From contig JANWVR010000114.1 of the NCBI GenBank assembly GCA_025056735.1, positions 1 to 50,227 of the forward strand: a stretch of 50,227 bases of DNA. The letters run 5' to 3'. The notes under the pieces were generated by a model. It made no database searches, was not told the DNA's origin, and was given only the letters and a program-made list of their open reading frames with translations. How positions within the stretch are numbered: the stretch's first letter is position 1; each line of letters begins with the position of its first letter. Origin of the DNA: Saprospiraceae bacterium (lineage in GTDB: Bacteria > Bacteroidota > Bacteroidia > Chitinophagales > Saprospiraceae). Shown one piece after another: positions 8,686 to 18,135 of the stretch. The position numbers and the translations under genes were made by a program.

Positions 8686-10134
8686 TCAGTGACCCAGCCG
8701 AAGCCCCCACACTAAAGGGAGAGCGACATAGGCGAAAGCCAGCAACAGGAGAACGGCAATAAAATCGAGCCAAAGCCCTGCACGCGCCATGTCCCGGGTA
8801 TTCAAATAACCTGAGCTGAATACAATGGTGTTTGGCGCCGTGGCTACCGGCAGCGCAAAGCCAAACGAAGCCGAAATGGCTGCGCCCAATAACATACCAA
8901 AAGGATCCAGCCCAATGGCCTGCGCCAGTGCTGCCAGCACAGGCATCATGATGGACGCTGTAGCAATGTTAGAGGCGATTTCGCTGATGAACGAAACAAC
9001 CGTGAACACTGCCAGAGCAATCAGCAAGGGATGCCACTCGCTCAGGCCGCGCATCTGAGCGCCCAACCAGCCGGCCAGACCGCTGCTCTCGAAGCCACGT
9101 GCCAGCGCTAACCCCCCTCCAAAGAAAAACAGCACGCCCCAAGGCACGCGCGACGCCGTCGGCCAATCCAATAGGGCTGCACGAGGCTTCTCTCCGCCGC
9201 CCGCAGGAACGACGAACAGCAGCAAAGCGCCACACACCGCCACAAGCACATCGCTGCTGTTCGGTACCCACCGATACCACAGCAGCGAACCTGTCAGCCA
9301 GCTCAGAATGACCATGCCAAACAACACCATCAAACGCCGCTCCGCCACCGACATCGGCCCTAACCGGTCTAAATATGCCTTGAGCGTAGCGCGGTATTCC
9401 GCATCGCCCAGCGGCGTCCGCTCGGGCGGATACAGACGCATCAGCAACAGCCAGCACAACGCCATTAAGAGCACCGAAAATGGAAATGCAAACGCAAACC
9501 ACTGCCAGAAGCTAACCTCAACATTCATCTGGCTCTTCACAAAACTGAGGAAAACAGCATTGGTCGGCGTTCCAATGAGCGTGGCCACCCCGCCAATAGA
9601 ACAGGCGTAAGCCACGCCCAGCATGAGCGCCTTGCGAAAATTGGCGCTGCCAGTCGCCGTATCTTCAAACTGCCCGCTCGAAACAGCTATCGCCACCGGC
9701 GTCATCATGACGGCAGTAGCCGTGTTCGATATCCACATAGACAAGAAGCCCGTGGCCACCATAAAACCCAACACAATGCGCGCCGGTCGGTTACCCATCC
9801 AGCGCACTAAATTGAGCGCAATGCGCGCGTGCAGCCCCCAGCGCTCAATCGCCTGGCCAAAAAGCAAGCCCGATAAAAAGAGGAAAATAATTTCATTACC
9901 AAACTCAGCTGACACCTTCTTGAGCGGCAAAATGCCGCACAGCGGAAACAGCACCAAGGGCAATAGCGCCGTAACCGTTACGTGGACGACCTCGCTAATC
10001 CACCAGATCGCCATCCAGGCTGTGATGCCCAGCGCCATGCGCGCCGCAGGCGCCATGTCGGAAAAAATGGGCGCCGCAGCGAAGAGTAGGAAAGCCAATG
10101 GCCCGGTGATGAGAGCCAGTGTAGAGCGTTGCAT
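8686..10134 (-). CDS. DASS/SLC13-family anion (dicarboxylate/sulfate) : Na+ symporter
   Basis: This is a 482-residue polytopic membrane protein with 11 or more hydrophobic segments. The two-fold repeated family motif is visible: MWISNTATAVMMTPVAIAV in the first half and EIASNIATASIMMPVLAALA in the second, each holding the Ser-Asn-Thr/Ala residues that bind Na+ and the carboxylate in VcINDY. The GATLIGTPTNAVF-like stretch (VATLIGTPTNAVFLSFV) is also typical. It is expected in the inner membrane, importing C4/C6 dicarboxylates or sulfate with Na+. The substrate cannot be assigned. It stands upstream of the helicase gene on the same strand with a 153 bp gap, so co-transcription is uncertain. Confidence 0.92.
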   Translation of the reverse strand: MQRSTLALITGPLAFLLFAAAPIFSDMAPAARMALGITAWMAIWWISEVVHVTVTALLPLVLFPLCGILPLKKVSAEFGNEIIFLFLSGLLFGQAIERWGLHARIALNLVRWMGNRPARIVLGFMVATGFLSMWISNTATAVMMTPVAIAVSSGQFEDTATGSANFRKALMLGVAYACSIGGVATLIGTPTNAVFLSFVKSQMNVEVSFWQWFAFAFPFSVLLMALCWLLLMRLYPPERTPLGDAEYRATLKAYLDRLGPMSVAERRLMVLFGMVILSWLTGSLLWYRWVPNSSDVLVAVCGALLLFVVPAGGGEKPRAALLDWPTASRVPWGVLFFFGGGLALARGFESSGLAGWLGAQMRGLSEWHPLLIALAVFTVVSFISEIASNIATASIMMPVLAALAQAIGLDPFGMLLGAAISASFGFALPVATAPNTIVFSSGYLNTRDMARAGLWLDFIAVLLLLAFAYVALPLVWGLRLGH

Positions 10135-10193
10135 GAACAGATTTTTCGGCGGCCAAAGTAAGGCCAGAAAAGGAATTGTCCGGTCTTACTTCT

Positions 10194-11438
10194 TTATAAG
10201 TCACCTCGACCGAGGGACACGAGTCGCTCTTCGCAAATAGCGCTCAACGCGCGCAATCGCTCGCCATCCCACTCGCCAAAAACAGCAATCGGTCGCCCTT
10301 CGCTGAGGGCCAATAGTACCCAGCACTCCTGCTCGCTACCACCCAACAGAACGCAAAATCCCTCGCCGTCGGCCAGGGCAAAGCCTGTCGTGCTGCGCAA
10401 GGGCCTCACCTCGATAAGCGCCGCGGGCAACGCCGGTAGCCACGGGTGACGCGCCAAAGCACGGGCAAAAGTGTGCGTCATCTCAGAAAACGTGCGCCAG
10501 CCGGGCAGTTTTTTCACCTTGCGTTCAGGTATCGTTTCCAATGTCTCTATTGGAAGCGCGCGTAAAGGCCAGGCCGACGGGTAGTAGGCCACCGTCCCCT
10601 GCACCAACACGCCAGGCAGAAAGGCTGGCGGAAAATCCTCAGCGCCAAAGGCATAGTCCTGCAACAGTGCAAAGCGCCCGCTCTTAGCGCCCAGCAGCCA
10701 GGTGCGACGCTCGCGCAGACTCGCCTCCAGGGTTTCCTCTGAGGCGCCAACAACCGCCCAAATGTCGCTAAGACGTTCCCTCTGAGCGCGCACGGCCTCC
10801 TTCTTGGGCGTAAAGCCCAGGAAGGCTTCCAAATCGTTCCGTTGCGCCTCGCTCAGTCGGTCGCGGCGCTTCCAGGCCTGAATGGCCAGCGCAGCATCGG
10901 CCAAAGCGGCTACAAACGGCTCGGGATGGTCGAGCTGCCGGGCAAACGCCTCTCCAGCCGTGCGAATACGGCGACTCAAGCCCCGCATCGAGGCATCCGC
11001 CAGCCGGGCCGACGCCGTCAGGTAAAACTGAGGGTCTTCAGCGGCACACACGGCAACGCCGCGCTGAAGCGTATCCGCAAGCCAGGCTTCTAAGTCCTCC
11101 AAACCGCGCTGAATGCGCACGGAGCGCTCGTCGTCAGGGGAAGCCCCCCGGACTTTTCGAGGCGCAACCGCGGGGCCAACTCCAGTCAACCATTCCGGCG
11201 GCTCGCTCTGCTCTTCAAACACTTGAAGGTCCGCCGCCTGAACCACCAGCGCAAACGCCTGCGCGTGCACGCACGGACGCGGGCGAAACGGACAGGTGCA
11301 CAACGACGCACCCGTCGCGGTGTCAAACACCACCCGATGCGCCGCTTCAACCGACACCGGCAGCAGCGCCCAACGCCAACGCTCCCACCGCGCACAATGC
11401 TGAAAAAAAACAGGTTCGGCCAGAAGCTGTGGTCGCAT
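10194..11438 (-). CDS. SWIM zinc-finger protein
   Basis: This is a 414-residue soluble protein. Near residues 48-59 it has CTCPFRPRPCVH, an exact CxCx(n)CxH SWIM zinc finger, followed by the usual helix AQAFALVV. SWIM domains bind nucleic acid or protein partners. In bacteria the SWIM protein is often next to a SNF2 helicase or MoxR/VWA genes; none is visible here. The rest of the protein (about 150-414) is unassigned and moderately Arg-rich. I use the ATG at 11436-11438; a TTG two codons upstream (11444) is also possible. The frame is closed by a TGA about 20 bases further upstream, so the short N-terminus is real. A TACCTTTG box at 11486-11479 is correctly placed. Confidence 0.82.
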   Translation of the reverse strand: MRPQLLAEPVFFQHCARWERWRWALLPVSVEAAHRVVFDTATGASLCTCPFRPRPCVHAQAFALVVQAADLQVFEEQSEPPEWLTGVGPAVAPRKVRGASPDDERSVRIQRGLEDLEAWLADTLQRGVAVCAAEDPQFYLTASARLADASMRGLSRRIRTAGEAFARQLDHPEPFVAALADAALAIQAWKRRDRLSEAQRNDLEAFLGFTPKKEAVRAQRERLSDIWAVVGASEETLEASLRERRTWLLGAKSGRFALLQDYAFGAEDFPPAFLPGVLVQGTVAYYPSAWPLRALPIETLETIPERKVKKLPGWRTFSEMTHTFARALARHPWLPALPAALIEVRPLRSTTGFALADGEGFCVLLGGSEQECWVLLALSEGRPIAVFGEWDGERLRALSAICEERLVSLGRGDL

Positions 11439-11478
11439 ACCCAAAACCAGCCCCCGAAAAAATCATTCGGGCGCTCGG

Positions 11479-11506
11479 CAAAGGTAGGGGATCGTCCTGC
11501 CTCCAA
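11479..11506 (-). promoter_or_regulatory. TAnnTTTG promoter of the SWIM gene
   Basis: The minus strand reads TTG (11506-11504), 17 bases, then TACCTTTG (11486-11479). Spacing and sequence match the Bacteroidota consensus, giving a leader of about 35 nt to the ATG at 11438. Confidence 0.6.
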
Positions 11507-11621
11507 ACGCTGCAAATCCAAAAGGCGCGAACAGGCGCCTCCCTGCGTCCACTTCTCGTTGTCAGACTCTACCAGGTAGGCGTGCACTTCCACGCCATAC
11601 CGCACTATTCTGGAATAAAAC

Positions 11622-14060
11622 CTACTCCCTCCTCAACAGCCGCCCGCTCTCTGCCCCGCGGCTCGTTTGCATTTGCAAGAAATACACCCCAGCGGGCCAG
11701 GCCGTCGTCTCCACCTGTATCGTCTGGCTGCCGCCTGGCACGTCATCGAAGCGTTGCTGAGCGACGCGTTGGCCCTGCGCATTCCAGACCTGGAGCATAA
11801 CTGCCCCGCCCGGCGAGTGGAAGCGGACGAAGCAAAGCCCACTGGTTGGATTAGGAAAAATAGTCAGAGCAGCGTCCGCAGGCAGCAAGGGCAATGTGGA
11901 CACAACACCGTGTTCCCAGGCGCCTACATCGGGGGCGGAACCGAGAAAGCGGTTGTTGAAGCCCGGCACACGCTTTCCCCGGTCTATCAGCGGGCTGGAA
12001 GGCTGGAGGCGAAAGTCGCTTTTGGACGTGTCGGCAAACTGCGGCCATTCGTTCAGCGCGTCTTCTATTCGTATCCGCGGGCTGCCCGTAACGCCCGTTA
12101 AGCCGTTTCGAAGGGTAGCGGCAGTGCTGTACTTAAAGCAGCCAGCTCCGCCCTGCGGGCGCACGATACCGAGTACGCCGCGTACTGGGCTGACGATGTT
12201 GTCATTCTTCGAGTCAAAGTGGTACAGCGGCTGACTCTTCACCTGGTCAAAGAAGAAATTAGCGTCGCCTTCGGCGTAAAAAATGTTGTTGCACAGCTGC
12301 AGTGTCTTCCAGGTGGGCGTCCACAGATAAAGGTTGAAGGCATACGGCTCTATGCCGTGCACGGTGTTGTGGATGAAATAGATTGCGTCATTGGCTTTGG
12401 TTTCGCCGCCGGCGTTCAGTTTCAGGGCTGTTGACCACGATTGCTGCGTCTGAACGCCATCGCATGTCATGAAGCTGGGGTCGTTCTGGTAGTTTTGGCG
12501 CTGGTCGAGGTGATGAAAGACGTTTCGGAAGATGTAGGCGGGTTTTTGCTCGCTCCCAATGAGGGAGACGCCCACCGGGCAGTAGCTCACATCGTTGCGC
12601 CAGATGCGGACGTTTCGGTGCTCGCCCAGAGCGCCAATACCGTCGAAGCACCAGCTAATGCGGTTGTGCGAAATGTCGCTTTCTTGCACAATAGAATTGT
12701 TGAAAAAACCCAACCCGATGCCGTTGACTACGCCCTGCACCGTGTTATTCCAGACAATATTGCCTGTTACTGTTTGCTCAGTGTTTGGGCTAAAGTAAAT
12801 ACCGGTGTTCTCCAGATAGCGCCCCTTAGTCCCCTGGTCGGAGTCCATCAGTATGTTAAGAGCATCCACTGTTCGCTTAAACGCTGCATGCGACCAATAG
12901 CCCGTGCCGTCGGTGATGCGGCAGTTCATCACGATGTTGTCGTTGCAATTGCCTTCGAAGAGCACCGGGAAATTGCAGAAGTCGAAGACACAGCTGTCCA
13001 CCACTACGCCGCTGGTGTTTTCGAATCGGAGCGTATTGGAGGGGTAACACGTGGTAGGAAAGCCCAGAGCATCCTTATCGCAGCGGCCTTTTCCGTAGTA
13101 TTTAAAATGAATGCCCTTGATACGCAGGCGGACGTTTTTATGATTGCCATAGACGGTCAGGCAGGTGAATTTTTGGGAGAAAATGACCTGTGAACGGTTG
13201 ATGTTGCGACCATCCAACATTTTGATAAACACCCGATTGAACCTGTTGCGATAAAAACCGGACAGCCCGTAGCCGAGTGTCCAAAGGCTGGGATAAGTAG
13301 GGTCTAAAGGGCTGGGGGTGAGGAAGGCATAGGGATACAACCGCTCGCCGTCCACGATACACATGGCGTTGAATTCTAAATGAGCAGGCAGGTTGGTCCA
13401 CCAGATGGTCGTATCGCCAGTACCTTCGTACCAGGTATATTGGGTGTAAGAGCCGCCATCGAAGACGGGCGTTTCGCCGGGAGCAGCCATCAGGGTAATG
13501 GGCGCGCTTTCCGGGCAGTCTTCGGTGAGGTTAAGCGTCAGATCGCCGAGCGTATAGACGCCGCCTTTGAGCAAGACGGTCGTTCCGCACGCAAGCCCGC
13601 CGGCCAGGAGGGTCTGCAAATTGCCTGGCTGCGTCGGAGAGTAAATGTTGCCGCTCCCGTTGGGGCTGACCCATCGCAGGTTCGTTCCGACCAGCTGGAT
13701 GCTGGGCATAGCTAGCGTGGTTGTCGTAGCTGTTAGAACGTCCCTTTTAAGGGTTGGGAAAGAGTCTATCACGGTGGCTTCCAATTCGTAAGAAGTGCCG
13801 GGGTCCAGTTCAAACAAACCGCCTCTGAACTCGCTTAGACTGAGACGCGAGGCGGGAAAGCCCGGCTCCCAGTCTTGCCCCACGGCCCGATACCGCACGA
13901 CGGTGAAAGCGGTGGAGTCGGCGTCGTAACCGGGCGGCAGTTGCACCCGGTAGCCTATACTATGGAGCAAAGGCTTGAGCGTAAGTTGCTGAGCATGAGC
14001 AGTGAGACCGGCGAAAAGCACAGCAAGGGCCGCAGCGACTTTGAAGAAAAAAGAAGTCAT
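11622..14060 (-). CDS. Secreted right-handed beta-helix protein with T9SS type A sorting domain
   Basis: This is an 812-residue exported protein. A Sec signal peptide (FFFKVAAALAVLFAGLTAHAQ) is followed by an Fn3-like segment (about 30-110, ending in LDPGTSYELEATVID). The large middle part (about 125-700) has repeated short Asn-rich turns (NTSGVVVDSC, NCNDNIVMNC, NNTVQGVVNGIGLGFFNNSIV, SHNRISWCFDGIG), the pattern of right-handed parallel beta-helix/NosD-type repeats. The last ~80 residues (LTIFPNPTSGLCFVRF ... LPAGVYFLQM type) are a classic type A T9SS C-terminal domain: FPNP box, WNAQGQRV, and final GRLLRRE. It should therefore cross the outer membrane by T9SS and be attached to or released from the surface. 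Polysaccharide binding or lyase activity is typical of the fold, but no catalytic residues can be assigned here. The start ATG is at 14058-14060. Confidence 0.9.
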   Translation of the reverse strand: MTSFFFKVAAALAVLFAGLTAHAQQLTLKPLLHSIGYRVQLPPGYDADSTAFTVVRYRAVGQDWEPGFPASRLSLSEFRGGLFELDPGTSYELEATVIDSFPTLKRDVLTATTTTLAMPSIQLVGTNLRWVSPNGSGNIYSPTQPGNLQTLLAGGLACGTTVLLKGGVYTLGDLTLNLTEDCPESAPITLMAAPGETPVFDGGSYTQYTWYEGTGDTTIWWTNLPAHLEFNAMCIVDGERLYPYAFLTPSPLDPTYPSLWTLGYGLSGFYRNRFNRVFIKMLDGRNINRSQVIFSQKFTCLTVYGNHKNVRLRIKGIHFKYYGKGRCDKDALGFPTTCYPSNTLRFENTSGVVVDSCVFDFCNFPVLFEGNCNDNIVMNCRITDGTGYWSHAAFKRTVDALNILMDSDQGTKGRYLENTGIYFSPNTEQTVTGNIVWNNTVQGVVNGIGLGFFNNSIVQESDISHNRISWCFDGIGALGEHRNVRIWRNDVSYCPVGVSLIGSEQKPAYIFRNVFHHLDQRQNYQNDPSFMTCDGVQTQQSWSTALKLNAGGETKANDAIYFIHNTVHGIEPYAFNLYLWTPTWKTLQLCNNIFYAEGDANFFFDQVKSQPLYHFDSKNDNIVSPVRGVLGIVRPQGGAGCFKYSTAATLRNGLTGVTGSPRIRIEDALNEWPQFADTSKSDFRLQPSSPLIDRGKRVPGFNNRFLGSAPDVGAWEHGVVSTLPLLPADAALTIFPNPTSGLCFVRFHSPGGAVMLQVWNAQGQRVAQQRFDDVPGGSQTIQVETTAWPAGVYFLQMQTSRGAESGRLLRRE

Positions 14061-15032
14061 ATGGACAAGTAGTTTAAAAGTGGAACAATTAATTCGATGC
14101 CTGCTGCTTGCTCTTTTCGCACCCTCGTGCCCTGTACCGGTAAACTTCCTAACGCCAAGGCGAGGCCAATTCTCATATTATGAAATGCCCATCTCCACGC
14201 CAAACACTGTCCTCTTGAGTCTTATAGCCTGTAAGTACCTCATTTTTTATCTTGGTTATCAAGAAAGCGCTACTTCCCAAAACTTGCACCTCCACCAATG
14301 AAAAGGCCTGCCTCTGATGACAAGGGGTAAATACAAAAGAAAGCACCTCAGCAGCCCCCGGCCTTTTATCAGCACTTCTGTCAATTGATGTCATGCACAA
14401 TTGAGAAGGCACCCTCTTATGCTTTTTTCTTTCCTAATTTTTTTACTAAGACCTGCCGAGGGCCGCAGAGAGGCGCAGAGAAATTTCTTCTCTGGGCAGC
14501 CCGCGGTGTTCTCAGCAATTAGTACACAGCGAAAAACCATAGAAAACCGACGCTAACGGGAGAAGACTTGATTTTTTAAGACCTTGAAAATCAATACCAC
14601 GTGAGCCAATAGTTAGAAAAATACACCCGTGTTTCCGTGCCGACAAGGGCGACCTGTTTGTAGCCTCTTTTTTGCAACTTAAGTTATTTAAAATGAGGCA
14701 ATAAACGAGTACTTTAGCTGTCGTATAGTTTGCGTTTTTTACGTAACCGTTGCGACCTGTAGCACATCCGGAAACGGGCAAGGACGCAGAGGCGAGAGAG
14801 GACAGTTAATTATTTCATAAAAGGTACTTAGGCAAGACTCCCGATAAGCGAAATGGCGATAGAAGTACTCGAAGAAGACTACAGGTGGATACCTGAGTCG
14901 CATCATGCCAGGGGGGTTAGCTCGTATTTCCGAGTAAGCGATTTGTAAAAATTAGTATTTTTTGGGATTTTAACATCAAAAAAACCAAAAAGGACATCAG
15001 CCCAAAACTAATATTAAAATCAAGCATTTTAT
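14061..15032 (+). other. ~970 bp AT-rich intergenic stretch without a convincing gene
   Basis: This stretch separates the T9SS beta-helix gene from the small barrel-like gene. It is clearly AT-richer than its surroundings. It contains two related motifs, GCAGAGAGGCGCAGAGAAA (14465-14483) and GACGCAGAGGCGAGAGAGG (14782-14800), of the CGCAGAGgCGCAGAG type that recurs as dispersed repeats in several bacterial genomes. The first is followed by an imperfect palindrome, AGAGAAATTTCTTCTCT. Short open frames here have no start context, motif or codon pattern that supports them. No tRNA or riboswitch was recognised. Confidence 0.5.
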
Positions 15033-15701
15033 ATGAAATTATTTTCGATATGCAACACAAAGTATATCTTGATCCCATTGACTCTGTTTTGGGGATTTGG
15101 GGTCCAGGCTCAATATCAGGACGTGGGCGTTGGATTTGCACGGTTGCATCTTCCTTTTAGTGCCGAAAGCGCCCGGGGAGCTGAGGTACACTATCGCTTT
15201 GCCTGGTCAGGGCGTTGGTCGGCTACGGGGGCGTTCAGCTATCAGCAGGCCACAATTCAGAGGGAGTTTGAGTTTGACCGCAACAAGGCCCGACTGACGT
15301 TCGGCGAGTCTTGTGCGCTGCTTGACCTTTATGTGGCCCGGCGCTTCTTTATGTCGTCTCCGTTGCGTCTGCTGGGCGGTATAGGTTTTAGCGCGGCCTA
15401 CCTTTCCGCCCAGGAGGGGGAGATAAGCATCGTCCAGTCCTCGGTGGTGGAGAAGAACTTTCGCCGGCGGCGCAATTTCGCCACGTACCTCTCATTTCCG
15501 TTCGAGATGGGGGTGCCGCTGGGCGAGCGAGCCTCACTGGCGCTCCGGCCCGTGTTTCGCTTTCCGATACTGGCTCAGCCCGAGCCTTTGGAGTTCACAA
15601 TAACTTCTATAGATATTGGGCAATGGAGCCGCTCGTCCAGCCAATACATCCCTGGGTCTGTCATCAGCTTTGTACTCAGCCTTTCGTATCGGATTTATTA
15701 A
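15033..15701 (+). CDS. Exported barrel-like protein, function unknown
   Basis: This 222-residue protein begins with a signal peptide (ILIPLTLFWGFGVQAQ, cleavage after QA). The mature part alternates hydrophobic and polar residues in stretches such as ARGAEVHYRFAWSGRWSATGAFSY and ASLALRPVFRFPI. It ends in a strand-like VISFVLSLSYRIY with a terminal aromatic residue, a usual sign of outer-membrane beta-barrels in Bacteroidota. There is room for about 8 strands. It stands alone between two minus-strand beta-helix genes, downstream of an AT-rich gap, and converges on the PA14 protein gene. The start ATG was chosen because the signal peptide follows at once. An OmpA-like/OMP_b-brl role is inference. 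Confidence 0.7.
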   Translation: MKLFSICNTKYILIPLTLFWGFGVQAQYQDVGVGFARLHLPFSAESARGAEVHYRFAWSGRWSATGAFSYQQATIQREFEFDRNKARLTFGESCALLDLYVARRFFMSSPLRLLGGIGFSAAYLSAQEGEISIVQSSVVEKNFRRRRNFATYLSFPFEMGVPLGERASLALRPVFRFPILAQPEPLEFTITSIDIGQWSRSSSQYIPGSVISFVLSLSYRIY

Positions 15702-15734
15702 AGGGGCTGTTTGGGCGTGAATTTCTTTGCTTTT

Positions 15735-18053
15735 TTAGCGCACCGGTCGGAGTCGAAAGTCTAAGGTGCCGAAGCCTCCAGCGTCGAAATGCTCAATGCG
15801 CAGCTGGTGTTGGCCTCCCAGCTCCAGTTCTGCTTCGTCGGTGGCGGGTTCGTGGATGTTCCAGCGGTCTATGACGCAGCGCCCGTCCACGAACAGGCGG
15901 ACGCCGTCGTCGGAGGTGAGTTCGATGCGGTAGCGACCGGCGGGCAGTGTGGTGGTGGCTGCGGCGACGGTGGCAAAGCGGTCGGCTTGCACGCCTTCGG
16001 CAGGGGCGCCCCACCAGGCGAAGTATAGGTCGCTGGCGGTCTTTTCAGCGGCGGGTTTCAGGTCGGGTGTCTGGGCTAAGGGAGCAGCATCGGGCGTGCG
16101 TTGGAGCAGGGCATCCCATTGCGCATCCGTGAAGTTGAAAAATTGTACCCGCCAGTCTATTTTTTTTCGATAGTGCTCAAAAACAAAGCGATAGGGCTGC
16201 CCGGCGGCGATGGTTTGACCGAAAGCATCGGTGAACGGCTGTTGGCCGTTGTATTCAAATTCCAACCAGAAATCTTCGTCGGCGCCGGGCGACGAGGCGA
16301 GGCTCAGATAGCCCGGCAAGACGCCGGAAGTTTTATCTACGGACATGCCTCCGCGTTGTTGGAGCAATTTCCAGGTACCCGGCGGCCCCAAGAGGCGCAA
16401 CACGTAGGAGCGCCCACCGCGAGGAATTTCTAAGACATTGTTGATGGCAACATAAGGGCGCTGGAAATCATAAGGGCCCCATTCGTCTATCAGGATGTAT
16501 TGGCGGCCGACGACCTGGTTGGGGGGCAGGGCAGTATTGTAGCCTCCCGGGAGGCTGTCGGGCTCATTGACTTCCCACTCATAGATTTCTAAGGGTTTAT
16601 ATGGATTGATGGGCTGTTGTTCAGGGTAGCTGAAGTTGAGTTTTCGCGAAGCGGCCAGTTCGGGGTGTTGCCAGGCGCGTTCGATCTGGTCGCGCGAGCC
16701 GTAGAGGTCATTGCGCAGGAATTTGAGGCCCTCGTTGGGTTTGGGTGTTTCGAGGAGGGTCTGGAAGCCGCTGAAGAGGTTTTCGCCATTGACGGCGACG
16801 TTTTGCGAGGCGGCAATTTTGAGTGGAACGGCGCAGCGCAGGAAGGCGTTTCGGTCAATGATGGCATCGCGGCTGCGCACGTCGCGCTTTTGGGCATAGC
16901 CCCAGTCGGCAGGCTGTTGATCGCGCGCCCACAGGTGTATGGCGATGCTGTCGCCCTCGAAGAGGTTGAGCCGAATGGTGTTGTTCTGGCCGTGTTCGAT
17001 GGCTACGCCCGTCTGGCAGTTGGTGATGAGGTTGCCGAAAACGCTGGTTTCGTAGCTATAGCCACCCCAAACGCCGTAGGTGCATTCGCGGATGAGATTG
17101 CCCTGGATTCGGTTGCGGCTGAACGTCACTTCGACGCCGTTGGTAGCGGCATAGCTGAAGTTGTTGCCAAAGATCAGGTTGTCGTTGCAGCCGCCCTCGC
17201 CAGTGTCCATAGTGGTCTGACCGGCCCACAGGAAGAAGCCGTCGCCCGAATGGGTCGCTGAGTTGAAGGCGAACGTGTTGTTGCTGCTTTGCTCGTAGCA
17301 CAGCAGCGCCGCCGAGTCCTGTCCGCGCTGATAGACGCCGTGCGAATAGCCGCGCACATTCCAATCCAAGCGGTTGTGCATGACGCGGTTGCGGCTGCTG
17401 CGATACAGGCCGATGCCTATGCCGGAGTTGAAAGAGAAGTTGTTGTTATAGAACAGGCCATCGTCGCAACGAGTCATGAGCAAGGCATTCTGGTTGCCTG
17501 TGATGCGGCATTCGCGCACGGTGGCGTTGGGGCAGCTGTCCAAGTAAATGCCGGCGCCGTAGCGCAGCCATTCGTTGTGGTCGTTTTGGTGGTACGAAAG
17601 CCAATCCGAGAAGTCCTCGCGTTCGCGCGAAGAGCGCAGGCGGGGGCGGTAGTTGTACGAAAAGTCGCTGTTTTCCACCTTCAGTCCGGGCGAACGGTGG
17701 GCCAGAAGCGCCACTTTGTAGCCGCGGACGCGGGCGTTTTTGATGGTGATGTTCTTGCCTCTGACTTCGATGGCCAGCCCCGTGAAGCGATCGGGCCGAG
17801 CCGGGTCGAGCGGGCTGCGCAGCTCAGCCTGCTGAAAGTCCACTTCTGCGCCCTCGCCAGCAATGGTAATAACGGGTCGGTATGCCTTACCGGGTTGGAT
17901 GTCGGCTTCTGCGGCTAAGGTGTAGGTTTGGGGTTTAATGCGGCACGATTTAGTAATGACCATGCCGGCGCGCAACTCCACTTCAGGCAGTTGTGCCTGG
18001 ACATAAAGTATTGCGAAAAGACTAAAGGCGAGGAAGCCAATCGTTTTTTTCAT
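15735..18053 (-). CDS. Secreted right-handed beta-helix protein with C-terminal PA14 domain
   Basis: This is a 772-residue exported protein with a clear signal peptide (MKKTIGFLAFSLFAILYVQAQ). Residues about 90-430 carry NosD/beta-helix repeats with the typical Asn turns: NQNALLMTRCDDGLFYNNNFS, NRVMHNRLDWNVRGYSHGVY, GCNDNLIFGNNFSY, NNTIRLNLFEGD. A linker region (430-640) is unassigned. The last ~120 residues form a PA14-type carbohydrate-binding module, seen as LPAGRYRIELTSDDGVRLFVDGRCVIDRW followed by HQLRIEHFDAGG. There is no T9SS tail, so it is probably periplasmic or exported by another route. It stands downstream of alaS on the same strand. A role in polysaccharide binding or cleavage is inference from the fold and the PA14 module. 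Confidence 0.85.
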   Translation of the reverse strand: MKKTIGFLAFSLFAILYVQAQLPEVELRAGMVITKSCRIKPQTYTLAAEADIQPGKAYRPVITIAGEGAEVDFQQAELRSPLDPARPDRFTGLAIEVRGKNITIKNARVRGYKVALLAHRSPGLKVENSDFSYNYRPRLRSSREREDFSDWLSYHQNDHNEWLRYGAGIYLDSCPNATVRECRITGNQNALLMTRCDDGLFYNNNFSFNSGIGIGLYRSSRNRVMHNRLDWNVRGYSHGVYQRGQDSAALLCYEQSSNNTFAFNSATHSGDGFFLWAGQTTMDTGEGGCNDNLIFGNNFSYAATNGVEVTFSRNRIQGNLIRECTYGVWGGYSYETSVFGNLITNCQTGVAIEHGQNNTIRLNLFEGDSIAIHLWARDQQPADWGYAQKRDVRSRDAIIDRNAFLRCAVPLKIAASQNVAVNGENLFSGFQTLLETPKPNEGLKFLRNDLYGSRDQIERAWQHPELAASRKLNFSYPEQQPINPYKPLEIYEWEVNEPDSLPGGYNTALPPNQVVGRQYILIDEWGPYDFQRPYVAINNVLEIPRGGRSYVLRLLGPPGTWKLLQQRGGMSVDKTSGVLPGYLSLASSPGADEDFWLEFEYNGQQPFTDAFGQTIAAGQPYRFVFEHYRKKIDWRVQFFNFTDAQWDALLQRTPDAAPLAQTPDLKPAAEKTASDLYFAWWGAPAEGVQADRFATVAAATTTLPAGRYRIELTSDDGVRLFVDGRCVIDRWNIHEPATDEAELELGGQHQLRIEHFDAGGFGTLDFRLRPVR

Positions 18054-18077
18054 GCTTTTTCTCTGAATGCGTTTTTA

Positions 18078-18095
18078 GCTGCGAAAGACCGCAGC
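18078..18095 (-). other. Perfect 6-bp hairpin between alaS and the PA14 beta-helix gene
   Basis: GCTGCG and CGCAGC (18078-18083 and 18090-18095) pair perfectly around a six-base loop. On the minus strand the stem is followed by TAAAAACGC rather than a T-run, so it is not a standard intrinsic terminator of alaS. It may act as a 3'-end stabilising structure or be chance. Confidence 0.35.
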
Positions 18096-18135
18096 ATTTC
18101 TTCAGGCAGGTTAGACCAATTTCCAGTTGGCATCC

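Noticed and set aside
14512-14781. 89-codon minus-strand open frame in the AT-rich gap
   Set aside because: No recognisable motif, signal or promoter box; it spans part of the gap near CGCAGAG-type repeat motifs and looks like chance.
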